A stretch of 64,000 nt of DNA, taken from assembly GCF_000001735.4 (NCBI RefSeq), contig NC_003071.7, positions 14,421,443 through 14,485,442 on the forward strand, written 5' to 3'. The stretch's first letter is position 1; the number at the start of each line of letters is the position of its first letter. Below, in pieces: positions 10,828 through 22,770 of the stretch. The position numbers were made by a program, and so were the translations under genes. The notes beneath the pieces are model-generated. The model was given only the letters and a program-made list of their open reading frames with translations. It was not told the DNA's origin and did not search any database. This DNA comes from Arabidopsis thaliana. Its lineage: Eukaryota; Streptophyta; Magnoliopsida; Brassicales; Brassicaceae.

Positions 10828-12959
10828 CCGTAGGCTGAGACTTTTATTTAGTTCTGGTTGCTCTCTAAGTGTAAATGTAACTGTTGTTTGTTGATTCCGA
10901 CACGGTTTTACCGGGAAACGAACCAAAACAAGAAAATGAAATGAAGAAACGGACAAAAATAAGATATGGTGGGGTTGTTGTTTCGGTTGTGATGTTGTCT
11001 TAACTTGGCCTTTTTCGTGTTCGTTTTATAACAGTTTTCGAGTTGACTTTATCTTATGTTTCGAGAAGCTGAAAAGTCATTTGATTTTAAAATATTGCTA
11101 TTTGATGTTGAAGTTTTATCCTAATCCAAATATTTTGCCAACAGAATAACACGTTGGACGGATTTTCAAATTATAAAAGGCAAACTTATATGTTCTATCC
11201 ATACGCAATGTCAACTTTGGAATACATTTAAGCTTTCTTAAAGGACAGATAATAAGGTTGACTTATCAATGAGGCTGATAGATAAGCAGATCATGGTTCG
11301 TTAAGATGTCATCACACATTTTATTTAGCAAATGTATAGGTTTATGTGATACGTGAGTATTATAGTCTTTAAAAAGATACTGTATGGAGTGGTATTTGTG
11401 GGCACCACGTGTTTTGCTGAGTCGGTGCTTACTGTACATTGTGGACTTCACGTTGCAGACCAAAACCAGTGGCTTCAAATTTAAGACTCCAAGTTTCACT
11501 TTCTCCTTATTTATTTTTTTGATAAAAAGTTTTCAATTAGATTATATTCATAGTTTCATACTTCCAAAATCCGTTTTCTGTATTTTAATTTGGATTACGA
11601 GACTAATCTTGAGTGCAACTTTATCATCCGGAACTTTATTCTGAAATTGGATATAATCAATTAAATTCAGCTTGTTTGTGTACAAGCAATAGCATTCAAA
11701 TAGATTCAGCTAATATACCAACACTTAGACTAAATTAGGAGAATATATCATGTCATAAATTGTTCTTCAGATAAAAAATCTCAATTGATGATAGTAGTTT
11801 ATTCATTTTAATGCATAATTACGAATTTAAAACTCTCAAGAAAAAAATAACTACCTCAGAAAGATTTCCAGGAAAGCTTATGCTAAAATATGCAAGCACG
11901 ACGGAGGTTTATCCTCTTTCGTATAATTTGTGTTAGTATTGTATTAAGAAATGTATAAACTAATACAACATCTGCTGTCAAAAAAGAAGAAGAAAGATCT
12001 AATGCATATATAAAAAAAAAAAAAAAAATTTTACCAAAAAAAAAGAAAGAATAAAAGATCGATGTGAAGACCACTTTAAGATAGTACATTTGTTTGGATA
12101 AGGTGTATTACGTTAATAAATAAAATATTATCTAAAAGGAAAGATTCAAAATTTGTAATAGTTGCAAATAAAAAACACAAAATTTGGTAGTAAATTAATA
12201 TGTAAGAAACTATTCAGAATATGTAGTGTAATGATTATGGAGAAAGATACTTATCATTCATGAGAAACAAGATTAACTTATACACACAACACAGTTCATG
12301 AATTCTAAGAGACAACCAAGAAGAGATAGATACGAAGAGACAAGTGACGAGTGAAGAGTAATTAGAACTCTTTCCTAACAATGATGAATTGAGTTAAGTT
12401 CCTATATTGTTGGTCAAAAATGACATCCTTAAGAGAAAAGGTCAATAAGTTGTTAGAGTCACTGCACACAAACACAATGATCTGTATCCGAGTCTGATTA
12501 GAGATTTCAATACATTGAACATGACCTATGATTATGAATTGACAATTGAGTACCAGATGAGTTTACATTTACATATGCATAAAAAGCCATTGTCTAACTC
12601 ATCATTATACAAAAAGAAAAGGGTTGTTGAATTATTTCTTACAATGTGTGATGATAGCTGATATCAGAAAAAAAAGATGGAAGATGTTGATCCAATAATG
12701 GTTTTGACCCGGTCACCTAACTTACCATGGATAAATTATCACTAAATTGCATATCTAACAAGAAAATATTACAGTTTGATTCCTTATTGTTGAGTTAATA
12801 ACGCACCATGTTCATATTAATCATTCACCATGCATGCATGCATGCACCACATGTTGTAAACAAAATGCCAAAAAGACTAATCACAAGTCTAATGGGCTTG
12901 GGCTCACAAACATTTTTAATCAAATCGTCGAAAATTTAAATTAGCACTGGACGAAAGAG
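10828..12959. other. Intergenic region between CIPK13 and the small gene at 12960
   Basis: The CIPK13 promoter lies at the left end, with a possible minus-strand TATA (TATAAAAC) at 11023-11030. A poly-A run lies near 12010-12027. The right end carries a CATG repeat and TGGGCT motifs. No credible coding sequence is seen. Confidence 0.5.
12829..12910 (+). promoter_or_regulatory. CATGCATG (RY-type) repeat and site II-like motif
   Basis: Four and a half CATG units run from 12829 to 12846, creating overlapping CATGCATG RY motifs, the core recognised by B3 factors such as ABI3/FUS3/LEC2. At about 12891-12905 there is AATGGGCTTGGGCTC, two overlapping TGGGCT-like site II motifs. Both lie within 135 bp of the ATG of the small gene at 12960. 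Function is inferred from motif and position only. Confidence 0.4.
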
Positions 12960-14012
12960 ATGGAGGCGAAGACAGAGAGACACTTTCTGGTTTCGAATTT
13001 TGGGACCGCCGGTGGTGAAGTTTCGAGTGCGACGGAGAATAAGCGAGACCTGTTCGGCGATTCGGCATCTGGGGAATGTACTGAGAGAGAGAAGTTTCTG
13101 GGAGGAGCTCAAAGTTAGTCCTCTTTTGCTTTCCGTGTTTCAAAATCGCTAATCTAGAATGATTATAGATTGCTGTTTTCGGGTTTTGAGGTCATTATGA
13201 TCTAGATTGGATTCTATTGAAATTGTCTTAAGTTATCCAGCTAGGGGTTTTACTGTTAGTTCCTTCATTTTCCCTCACTGCTTTGTCTTTGCAATTTTCT
13301 CTATTGTTGTGGTTCTTTGGATTTTCTGTTTTTTCTAGGATCATGTGATTGAAGAGGGGAAAATTGATAAGGTCCTTTAGTTTGAAAAAGATTGACAGAT
13401 GTGAAATGTGAAGTTATTATATAGAAGTCTAGATTTCTTGTTGCATGAAGTGAGGTTCCAAGATAATTCGATCAGATTCGGTCTTGATTCAGTAAACATG
13501 TATTTAGACCCTCTTGAGTATAATCTAAGTGGCTTCTGCACATCGCTCTGCATGTTGTTGAGGAATTCATCTTTGTTGGTGTATAAATTGCAGAGAATGA
13601 CAAGGAAAGGAGGGAGCAAGAATGCAGGACAAACCATCAAGCTCCACTTTTTCTATGCTGGTTGCTCAACTTGGGACTGTTATCACCATTCAAAGCCCAT
13701 TCCAGGTGTGCACTAGTTACTTCCTAGATAAAAGAATGTACCCTTTTTTGAAAAATTTGATAGATTTTGGGAATGTGACAATTTTTACAGGATATCTAGG
13801 TTTAATCAATGGTGGGATTTTCCTCTATACCAATATATACTGTGGCTTGCTATGCAATAGCAAACAAGAAATCGAAGTAGGATAAGGTTGGTTATCACAG
13901 TTTAAGTTTTGAGTGTGTACAATGAGATTATGAGATGGATTTTTGCATAATTAAGTTGTTTCTTTTTGTGGTGTTTGCCTTCAGGTACATGAAGAAATCA
14001 TCTCCCAGCTAG
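12960..14012 (+). CDS. Small gene of unknown function (97-residue model)
   Basis: I do not recognise a family. Exons 12960-13113, 13594-13705 and 13985-14012 join in phase with AAA|GTTAGT, CAG|AGAATG, CCAG|GTGTGC and TTCAG|GTACAT borders and give 97 residues. Exon 1 (MEAKTERHFLVSNFGTAGG) is GC-richer than its surroundings and free of stops, which argues for real coding. Exons 2 and 3 are less certain: exon 2 is open in all three frames for much of its length, and another frame would continue as VHEEIISQLVLKIFYLRYG through exon 3. The continuation ends KNDKERREQECRT and then a short basic tail. TGGGCT and CATG-repeat motifs lie just upstream. This is probably the locus annotated At2g34185, an expressed gene of unknown function. 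Confidence 0.4.
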
Positions 14013-15622
14013 TACTCAAGATTTTCTATCTTCGTTATGGTCTAATGCAGCTATTCAATCAGATGTCATTGCTTCTGCGTAAGTCTCAATTTAGTCGTTC
14101 AGTTGACAATCTCAAAGCTGCTGCTAGTCCGTGCCAATTAATAATAGCATCCACTATTTGTTTTAGGAGATATCTGAACAGATAGCCGAGTATTTCTCTA
14201 ATCCATATATAATCCTTTAAAAGTCAGCTTGTGAACTTAGAAGCCATTTACTATTCCTTCCCCTTTAGAATGTGAGAGTTATTTAGTAATAGTTTAGTCA
14301 CTTTGTGATATTTAGACATTTTACATCCAATGTGGGATCTTATAACAAGCATGTGTTATTTTGAATCACAGATGAAAGAGGCAGGACATGAGCAAATCAA
14401 AACCTTTTTACTCAATCGACCACAGCCATGACACGGCACCGTTTTTGGTTCTTGTAGCAGTCAACAGGTGAAAGAGACCAGAGAGGTATGTCTGTTAACA
14501 AAAGCATTGTGAATTTTTTTTGTATTGTTTATGTCTTAAATCCAAATATGTGACCCCATTTTGGTCCATCTTGGGTCGCACGTGGGTGTCCCAGTTAGCT
14601 ACTCTTTTTACATCTGCACTGTTTTGGACCCATGTCTTGGCTCCATGTTATTTATTACTTTTATTTTTTTGCGCCAATGTCATTATTATTCAACCCAAGA
14701 TAATTTTTTTAATAAAATAAAAAGTTCAAAGTGAAAAATGAAGAAAGTAAAGCAAAAGAGATGTTAAGCTATTGATTCATTTTTCTTTTACAAAAACACG
14801 TCATTTTCACACAATCATAACGTTTTCTTTTACCTTTTTACTTAGGTTTGCTTTCATTATGGTCTAGTCTTCATAATCGATCATCAAGTATATTATACTA
14901 ACTTTTTTTTCTTGACTTTTGTATAACCAATGTATGAGAATGTACTAGGTAGAAAACACCTTTGCAATTATAAAAATGGATAATGGACGTGAAAACTGAA
15001 AAGAATAAGAATTGGGAACACTAAATACAAATCAAAGACTTGGCTGCTATACGATTCCTTCCTCTATTTTTCTGTGCCCTTTAATTAAAGACTAACTAAA
15101 TTCAAGAAGCTTGAAAGAAGAGAAGACATGCACTGCAGAAAACGTAACTAATGCATTAAAGAATCTGTGACTCTCTGATGTGTAAAGTTGAGAAAAGCAT
15201 TATTTACCAACAAAACAGTGTAACGGTAGTATTCGGTTTTTTGGCAGTTCTTTAAGGGGCATTTCTGGTACCTAACTAAAACTTCTAACGGTCCTTTTTC
15301 CTAACCTTTCACTATCCCATTCATATATAAATCAATAAAAATTCCTTAGCCATCACCATCTCCACCACTACCAAAAAGCTTTCTTCTAACTCAGCTGCAA
15401 CTTCGAAAAAGAGAAGCTTTTTCGCTTTGCCTTGTCCTCATTTCTCTTTCACACAACTTTTCTATCTTATTTAAAACCACTCTGTTCTTGTTTTCTCAGT
15501 CATTCCTCTGATTCAATCAGATTCTTTTAGTTTTCCTGATTCTTTAGCAGATTCATGAGCTCATAAGAAGAAGATTTGTTGTTGAGTGTTAACCCAGAAA
15601 GAAAAAGGAAGACTTTAGAATC
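14013..15622. other. Intergenic region upstream of NAT2
   Basis: No gene is visible. The right end is the NAT2 promoter and CT-rich leader. The short frame at 14520-14720 has no family signature. Confidence 0.5.
15324..15332 (+). promoter_or_regulatory. Probable NAT2 TATA box
   Basis: TATATAAAT lies 300 bp before the NAT2 ATG and is followed by a long CT-rich leader typical of Arabidopsis. No start site is visible directly. Confidence 0.45.
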
Positions 15623-17965
15623 ATGGATCTTGTAAAGCCAGAGGAGATAAGTCACCCACCAATGGATCAGCTTCAGGGTTTAGAGTACTGTATTGACTCA
15701 AACCCTCCATGGGGTACTTAGCCTTGAAACCATTCTCTGTACTTTATTGGTTGACTTTTCACTTTCCGGAATCCTGATGATGATCTTATTGCAGGAGAAG
15801 CTATAGCTTTAGGTTTCGAGCATTACATTCTGGCTTTAGGAACTGCAGTGATGATACCTTCAATTCTTGTTCCTATGATGGGTGGAGATGATGTGAGCAT
15901 TATTTCTTACATTCTTCACTGTTTCTTAATCCAACGAATCTCTGTTGTGAATTTTGCTTGTCTGACTGAGATTAATGTTCCTCCCAAAAACAATTGAGTA
16001 GGGTGATAAAGTGAGAGTTGTTCAGACACTACTGTTCCTTCAAGGTGTTAACACTCTTCTTCAAACATTATTTGGAACTCGTCTTCCAACTGTCATTGGA
16101 GGCTCATATGCATTCATGGTTCCAATCATTTCAATCATCCATGACTCTTCTTTGACCCGTATCGAAGATCCACAATTGGTATGTTTGTTCTTCTCTTTGA
16201 ATAGTATTCTCAAGATCCTAACTCCATACTAATTTGAATCTGAAATTAAACAGAGATTTCTAAGTACAATGAGAGCGGTACAAGGCGCGATCATAGTTGC
16301 ATCCAGCGTTCAAATTATCCTCGGTTTCAGCCAAATGTGGGCTATCTGTTCAAGGTATATATATACATACATATTTCATATAAAGGTTTATAGATTTTAA
16401 CGAGTTTTCATCTTAATTTTTTTTCAGATTCTTTAGTCCTATTGGTATGGTTCCTGTTATTGCATTAACAGGTTTTGGACTCTTCAACAGAGGATTCCCA
16501 GTGGTACATTACTGTCATTCCTCTCTTTAAACATCCAACAATCATCCCTTTTGGTTCTTATTTTATACTGTTCGTGTTGTTTGCAGGTGGGTAATTGTGT
16601 TGAGATAGGACTCCCCATGCTTATTCTCTTTGTCATCTTCTCTCAGGTTATTTTCCTATGGGACTGATCCAATTCTCTTTGATACTGCATATGTTTCTTT
16701 TTAACTGATTTTATAATCTGTGCTCTTGTGCAGTATCTGAAGAACTTTCAGTTCAGGCAATTCCCAGTAGTGGAGAGATTTGCTCTTATTATAGCGCTTA
16801 TCATCGTGTGGGCTTACGCGCATGTCTTGACCGCCAGTGGGGCTTACAAACACCGACCACACCAGACACAATTAAACTGCAGAACGGATATGTCTAACCT
16901 CATTTCATCTGCTCCTTGGTTAGTTAGTTCATATTCTCTAGATATAATAAAAAAACATTCAATAGTTGATAGTGTTTTCATATATTTATGCTTCTCTTGA
17001 CTTATTTTAGGATCAAGATTCCTTATCCACTTCAATGGGGAGCACCTAGCTTTGATGCTGGTCATGCTTTTGCTATGATGGCCGCTGTTTTAGTCTCACT
17101 CATTGAGGTAATAATGTCTCTCTGTATCAGATTATTACTCTTGTCTCAGCATAGAATGTTCTAAAAGAATTGAAATGTGATTAGTCAACTGGAGCTTTCA
17201 AAGCTGCTGCACGACTGGCTAGCGCTACGCCTCCTCCACCTCATGTTCTTAGCCGTGGAATAGGCTGGCAAGGCATTGGGATCCTCTTAAACGGTTTATT
17301 TGGAACACTAAGCGGTTCAAGTGTCTCTGTGTAAGTGTAATTGTGAATGTTTTCAAAGCATTTTCTCCATTAGTTGGACAAGTTAGTCTCATTGATTTCT
17401 TGATTGTTACAAATTCTGCAGAGAGAACATTGGATTACTAGGAAGCACCAGAGTTGGAAGCCGCAGAGTTATCCAAATCTCAGCAGGATTTATGATATTC
17501 TTCTCAATGCTAGGCAAATTCGGGGCATTGTTCGCTTCAATACCTTTCACGATATTTGCAGCTGTGTACTGCGTCTTGTTTGGTCTTGTTGCTTCAGTTG
17601 GACTCTCTTTTCTGCAATTCACAAACATGAACTCTCTGAGAAATCTCTTCATCGTCGGTGTGTCTCTCTTCTTAGGATTATCGATCCCCGAATACTTCAG
17701 AGATTTCAGCATGAAAGCATTACACGGCCCAGCTCACACCAATGCTGGTTGGTTCAATGATTTCTTGAACACAATCTTCTTATCTTCACCAATGGTCGCA
17801 CTGATGGTGGCAGTGTTCTTGGACAACACTCTGGACTATAAAGAGACCGCGAGAGACAGAGGATTGCCTTGGTGGGCTAAGTTCAGAACTTTCAAAGGAG
17901 ATAGCAGGAATGAGGAATTCTACACTCTCCCTTTCAACCTCAACCGTTTCTTCCCTCCTTCATAG
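15623..17965 (+). CDS. NAT2: Nucleobase-ascorbate transporter NAT2
   Basis: Plasma-membrane transporter of the NAT/NCS2 family (xanthine/uracil permease fold), expected to move purines or pyrimidines; plant substrates are poorly defined. Ten exons: 15623-15713, 15795-15892, 16002-16178, 16254-16354, 16428-16503, 16587-16646, 16734-16918, 17011-17107, 17185-17330 and 17422-17965. They join in phase to give 524 residues, the family length. Hydrophobic segments fit 12 to 14 membrane spans. The NAT signature ENIGLLGSTR lies at about 345-354. FGTRLPTVIGGSYAFMVP and GAPSFDAGHAFAMMAAV are family blocks. The first-helix QH motif reads EH here (residues 39-40). The C-terminal tail is short and basic. 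The start MDLVKPEEISHPP matches other plant NATs. Confidence 0.96.
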
Positions 17966-19662
17966 AAAGTTTTACTCTCTTTTTTTTTACTCAGAATTGT
18001 GTTGTTTGTGTGTGATTTATATAATCACCCCAAGTATTATTTAATCTATAAGAATCATTCTTTTTTCTTTATCTAATGGATAACCACCACCCATTAGGAT
18101 CACCATAAAGATCATATTTTGGAGCATTCCAATATCATAACACTTTACTCTTAAGGGTCTAATTTGAGTTGGTGGCAACATGTCATATAGACTTCAGAGC
18201 TGCTTCCAAAATGGGTTTCCAATCTACACCATTTATTACAGATTCATTTTTGCTTTTCGTATTTGGTTAGTTTAGGAGTTTAGTTTTTACTTTTTTTAGA
18301 TTCAGGAAGTCTTTAATGGGTTTCACCGGTTTAGTAGGTTCACCTTTATCGGCCAACAAGAATTACATTTCTCTCTATTTATGACGACTGCCACCAATAA
18401 TTCAAAACAAGTTTACATATTAAGTTTTCTTAAACTACTCCTATATATTAAGTCTAAGATTATATTAATCTTATTTATATAATTTAATTCAACTAAATTT
18501 TTAGTTTGTTTATTTACATGATATACCATGGTCCTGTTATTTTAGCTAAAGTATATATTAAATTTATTACTTTTTTATTTCAAAGATTTTTTCTATTGTT
18601 TTTTATTTTGTTTTCTTTTCATTTAAGCTTATATTATTATTATTATACACACACATTTAAGGTTTATATTTATATTTCTTGCAATGCAAACATGTGTCAA
18701 TATTAGTTGATTTAAGATACAAAAATATTAAGGACTAAATGGTTGAGATAATACTACTTTGATATATATATATATATATATATAACTATATTCTATAAAC
18801 TTAATTTATTTGAGAGGGTAAGGATTAGATGACCAAGAAATTGGTAAAAATTGGAAAAATAATTATAGACATTATTATTTTACAAGATATTCTCAAATGG
18901 CTAGAGATTTGTGAAGTTCTGTTTTTTTTTTCCTCAAAGTTCAAGTGTAATATTTTTCGATGACAATGATTATTCCAAATTTATTTTTTTGTTAATCGTA
19001 AACAGTGAATTTTGCATAATTGGTTTGAATTAGAGTTGATAATAGTTGTTCTCATCATCACCAAACATTCTTCTGCTTACCAAAAGTAAGGGACTTTCAT
19101 TAGCAAAAACAAAAATCATACACAAATGGGTTTTGGTTGTACTGTCCAAAATGGAACACACAGTTTTATAGAAAGACAAAACTGAAACGGCAAGTGAGAG
19201 TTAAAGTAAAAGGAAATTGCAATCGAGAGCCAGCTGAGATTTTTAGATATTTTGCAGGTAACTCTTAACGCCGAGCATACATACGTTTCTCAAAGACATA
19301 AAGCTGATTGTGTTTCTCCATTTGCTGAAAGATCTGAGCCATAAAGCTGAAATAGAAACCTTTTTTGTGTTTTGTTGTTCCCCAGATTCTCTGACGCTGC
19401 TTAAACCTTAAAGTTCGTAGCTTTTTCTTGCTAGTGGGTCTTTTGAGGTGGATCTGGATTCTGGGTAAGGTTTTGTTTTTTATATCTTTACCAGTAAATT
19501 GAAGTTCTTATGGTTTCAAGAAATTTTACAGGGTTTTCAATTATTGGAATGTTGTTTCTGTTGGCTCTTTATCTGAATACAATCTTACTAAGAGGTTACG
19601 GATCTTGGACTTTGTAGGAACTTGAGCAAAAGCCATCCTCTTTTGTTGTATATATGAATTAA
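17966..19662. other. Intergenic region with an AT dinucleotide run
   Basis: Contains the NAT2 3' end, an AT-rich spacer and the leader of the RING-CH gene. The plus-strand frame at 18506-18706 is low-complexity Phe/Tyr-rich translation of AT-rich DNA. A probable leader intron lies at 19465-19617 (CTGG|GTAAGG to TTTGTAG|GAAC), about 45 bases before the RING-CH ATG. Confidence 0.5.
18771..18785 (+). repeat. (AT)n microsatellite
   Basis: A run of uninterrupted AT dinucleotides in a noncoding spacer; its length probably varies between accessions. Confidence 0.8.
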
Positions 19663-20440
19663 ATGGACCCTAAAAGTTGTGAGAATTCGAGTGATGTTAA
19701 GGGTCAGACCAGTGACTCTGTATCAAAAAAGGTGTTGATTGAGGAAGAGGAAGATGTAAAGAAACCACAACAGGGAAAAGAAAATGATTCAAGAATGGCC
19801 AAAGATGTTGTTAGTTGCAGTAGTAACATTTCAGCTCATGTTGTTCATGAGGAAGTTGCGGATAATGTTACTGCGGTAAGCTGCAACGAGGCAGAGAGTG
19901 ATATATCGAAAGCAAAGGCGAAGGAGTTCCACACTATTGATTTGAGTGGTGTAGGAGAAAGAATCTGTAGGATTTGTCATTTTGGTTCTGATCAATCACC
20001 TGAGGCTTCTGGTGATGATAAGTCAGTAAGTCCGGAGTTGATTGAGATTGGTTGCAAATGTAAAAACGAGCTTGGCCTTGCACATTTCCATTGCGCTGAA
20101 GCCTGGTTCAAGTTAAGAGGAAACAGGTAATGAATTCAATATCTTCGACTGTTATTAGCTTAGTAAGAGTATGGACTAATGGACAAGATTCAACATTAAG
20201 TCAAACTCGGTGCTTTTGTTTGGTGTTCTTGGCAGTGTGTGTGAAATCTGCGGTTGCACAGCGAAGAATGTTACAGTAAGGTTGATGGAGGATTGGAGCG
20301 GCGAAAGAGACAATACATTGGATGGGAGAAGAAGACGAGGAAGAGGACAATCTTGCTGCATCTTTATGGTTTTTCTGCTCACTATCCTTTTGCTTCATTG
20401 GTTTTTCAAAAAGATTAGTGGTTACTACCAAAACACTTGA
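19663..20440 (+). CDS. RING-CH (RINGv, C4HC3) zinc-finger protein with C-terminal membrane helix
   Basis: Probable membrane-anchored E3 ubiquitin ligase of the MARCH-like RINGv class. Two exons (19663-20126 and 20236-20440) join in phase to give 222 residues. The N-terminal 95 residues are acidic and Ser/Lys-rich with no fold visible. The RING-CH domain begins at about 102 (RICRICHFGSDQ) and runs through GCKCKNELGLAHFHCAEAWF to CEICGCTAKNV, supplying the C-x2-C, C-x-C, H-x2-C and C-x2-C ligands. The intron falls inside the domain. A basic patch (GRRRRGRGQ) precedes a single hydrophobic segment (CCIFMVFLLTILLLHWFF) near the C terminus, consistent with a tail anchor. Most plant MARCH-like proteins have at least two helices, so this is a short member. 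Substrate unknown. Recognised as At2g34200. Confidence 0.88.
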
Positions 20441-21532
20441 ATATGTATATCTGTTGGTAACTTTATCATTTGATTCTGAATCTAGATTATATGGAAAAGA
20501 GATGATAGAATCAAAATTCTTAGATCAAATTCTGATTCATAGTCCAACAGATGGACAATTTAGAGTTTTGACTGTAGATTACTAGATTTTGACTCTTAAC
20601 TATTAGAACAAAACCATTTTGAGACTTGTTTTGCATCTCTTTGGAGAAGGGGCAATTTCGTACATCTATTGGTTATTTGCTTGTAATCCCCCACATGGGC
20701 TCATTATACGCCTTATATATGGGCCAATGTGGTTAATAGAATTATAGGCCCATATACTAACATTGACCTCTTATATTGCCGTTGGACTAATAAACCTATT
20801 TTCATCATTTATTTTTGGTCCACGCCATAAACATCCTAGTTTTTCGTGAGGGAAAAATTGTTTTTCTAGTTTCAAAATGAAAGATTTAAAATCTTGAGTG
20901 AAATATAGTTACGTTGACATGATTTACAAATTACATATTAAGTATTGACTATAAGGAATGGTTGATGACACTATATTTGATTTTCTTAGATGTGGTTCTT
21001 TCTTTCTTTCCTCGCAATCAATCAACAACAACAAGTGCAACTCAAAATTTGTGAAACAAAAAATATAAATCATAAACCAACAGAAGAAAGAAAGAATCTC
21101 ATAAGAACAGTGATGAAAGACGATTGTGTTACTATTTTGAGAATCTTGTCGACGATTGTGCTATTCTTCGAGAACCGTATGAGAATTTTAGAGAGTGTGT
21201 GCATGACCTCACGTGACTCACGCGTTTTTCTCTTTTTTTTTTCACTAGGATTGAAGACACGATAACTTCCATAATCAAATGGAAATACTTATTTATATGT
21301 TCTGAAGAAGGATAAAAATATTTGTATGAAAGGATGAATTAAAAAAACATTATCATAACATAGAAACATTCAAATTAATGCCTCGTACTTTTGAGAGACA
21401 CTCACCAACAGAGACCTTTCATGGTAGTTTTAGATTCCAAGATTGATCTAGGATTCGATCTATAAAACCTGATAACCAAGAAATATAACCATAAATTGCC
21501 TAGAGACTATAAAGAAAGATATATTGTTTTGC
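20441..21532. other. Spacer between the RING-CH gene and the MIR399 cluster
   Basis: Holds the 3' UTR of the RING-CH gene. Two facing site II-like elements lie at about 20725-20756 (ATGGGCCAATG and TAGGCCCATA), but no gene with a matching start is evident downstream. The 91-codon frame at 20990-21265 has no family features. Confidence 0.45.
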
Positions 21533-21632
21533 ATGGGATGAATTGCGGGGCAAATCTCCTTTGGCAGAGAAGCATTTTACTTGCATATCTAGCCAATGCG
21601 ATCTGCCATAGGAGTATTCGCCCAGTAATCCA
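21533..21632 (-). ncRNA. MIR399D: MIR399d precursor hairpin
   Basis: Phosphate-starvation microRNA that targets PHO2 (UBC24) mRNA. The 21-nt mature sequence is on the minus strand at 21546-21566, beginning TGCCAAAGGAGATTTGCC and ending CCG, which matches my memory of miR399d. It lies on the 3' arm. The 5' arm (plus-strand 21602-21623) pairs with it with a few bulges, and the loop is about 35 nt. Head-to-head with MIR399e. A TATA-like sequence (plus 21744-21753) and a P1BS motif (21797-21804) lie upstream on this strand. Confidence 0.95.
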
Positions 21633-21796
21633 ACCATACATTATCTCTCTGTCTTCATAAACATGCATCTTCACTACTATTTAATATATTCTTCATATTT
21701 CACATTGCATTTTGAGTTATTGGAAGTTGGACTAGCAAAGTATGTATATATAGTTGATGAAAGTGTTTCTATATAGTGAATGAATGCGTATAGAAA

Positions 21797-21804
21797 GCAT
21801 ATTC
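21797..21804. promoter_or_regulatory. P1BS (PHR1-binding) motif GCATATTC
   Basis: Matches GNATATNC, the site of the phosphate-starvation regulator PHR1. It lies about 165 bp upstream of the MIR399d hairpin and 270 bp upstream of the MIR399e hairpin, in the shared divergent promoter. Confidence 0.7.
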
Positions 21805-21959
21805 TCTGGCACATCCCATGTTTCATAGAGCATATGTGTCTAGTATAATCCTAAAGACCCCTTCATGCGGTCCTCATGCTTCTGCTTTCAGAAGTTACCA
21901 GGCTAGTAAATGGTATATTAAGTTTTGTGATTCATGTTTTGATAGGAAATTGTTCCATA

Positions 21960-21967
21960 GCATATGC
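21960..21967. promoter_or_regulatory. P1BS motif GCATATGC (perfect palindrome)
   Basis: GNATATNC match about 100 bp upstream of the MIR399e hairpin, immediately before a TTTATATC TATA-like element. It is the second P1BS in the MIR399d/e divergent promoter. Confidence 0.7.
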
Positions 21968-22064
21968 TCTTTATATCAAGGTTTACATATACATTACATA
22001 GTTTGAGTTTATCCTTTGAAGCAATAAAGTGAGAGAGGAAAACTGAGATTATTTCTTGGTAGAA

Positions 22065-22167
22065 AGCATTACAGGGCGAATCCTCTATTGGCAGTGGAAG
22101 TTGATGACCCTTATATGTTATTTTCTCATCATTTTCCTCTGCCAAAGGAGATTTGCCTCGCAATGCT
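22065..22167 (+). ncRNA. MIR399E: MIR399e precursor hairpin
   Basis: The mature 21-mer at 22140-22160 begins TGCCAAAGGAGATTTGCC and ends TCG, as I recall for miR399e. It is on the 3' arm. The 5' arm at 22074-22094 (GGGCGAATCCTCTATTGGCA) is nearly complementary, and the stem extends through AGCATT/AATGCT at its base. Expected to target the PHO2 leader sites and to be sequestered by IPS1/At4-type target mimics. Confidence 0.95.
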
Positions 22168-22749
22168 TCACTAACGTTATGGGGTTATTCATTTCTCCAA
22201 TATCCAAATCTAGTAGCTAATATTTTCATTTAATAGTGTTATTTGAGGCAGCTCATATACTTTTGTAATTTGATAATTGTAAAAGATTTTACTAGAGCCT
22301 CTTCAAATTAACTCCTTTCTTTTGATTTGGACGTTATCTCTTCGTTAGAGGCTTTCACACACATAGTCAAAGAATGCTAAACTAATGAGAATCCGAAAAC
22401 CCAAGTTCCACAATCAAGTTAAAACGATATAACGGTTTACAAATTTTTATCATAAAATACTAAGAAATGTAACATGATTCATTTTACAAAATAATTATCG
22501 TAACAAAATGGTTTTAAGGATCTTTAGGTTTGATCTATATCTTGTGAAAACCGAGAATTGATTGCTAATAACTATGCATTTGGACATTGATCCTCGTTGG
22601 CTGGTGACATCTCTCATGATTAGTATAGATCTTGCTAAGTAAAAAACTTAAAACGGTTATCTATAATCTAAAGCCAGTATATATTATCTTATGTGATTTG
22701 TCAAATAGCTAATGATCAGTTACAATAGCATGCAAGTTTTGTTTTAGTT

Positions 22750-22770
22750 GGATATACTTACTGAATATGC
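22750..22770. promoter_or_regulatory. Two adjacent P1BS motifs (GGATATAC, GAATATGC)
   Basis: GNATATNC matches at 22750-22757 and 22763-22770, only 5 bp apart, about 790 bp upstream of the MIR399f hairpin. This may be a distal phosphate-response element. Function is inferred. Confidence 0.5.

Noticed and set aside
13594-13705. Possible SIAMESE-related (CDK inhibitor) motif from the residues EQECRT in the small gene
   Set aside because: Only four or five residues agree, and the following residues do not fit the family motif.
20990-21265. 91-codon frame upstream of MIR399d, with site II motifs 250 bp before it
   Set aside because: Low-complexity translation of AT-rich DNA with no recognisable motif; more likely chance.
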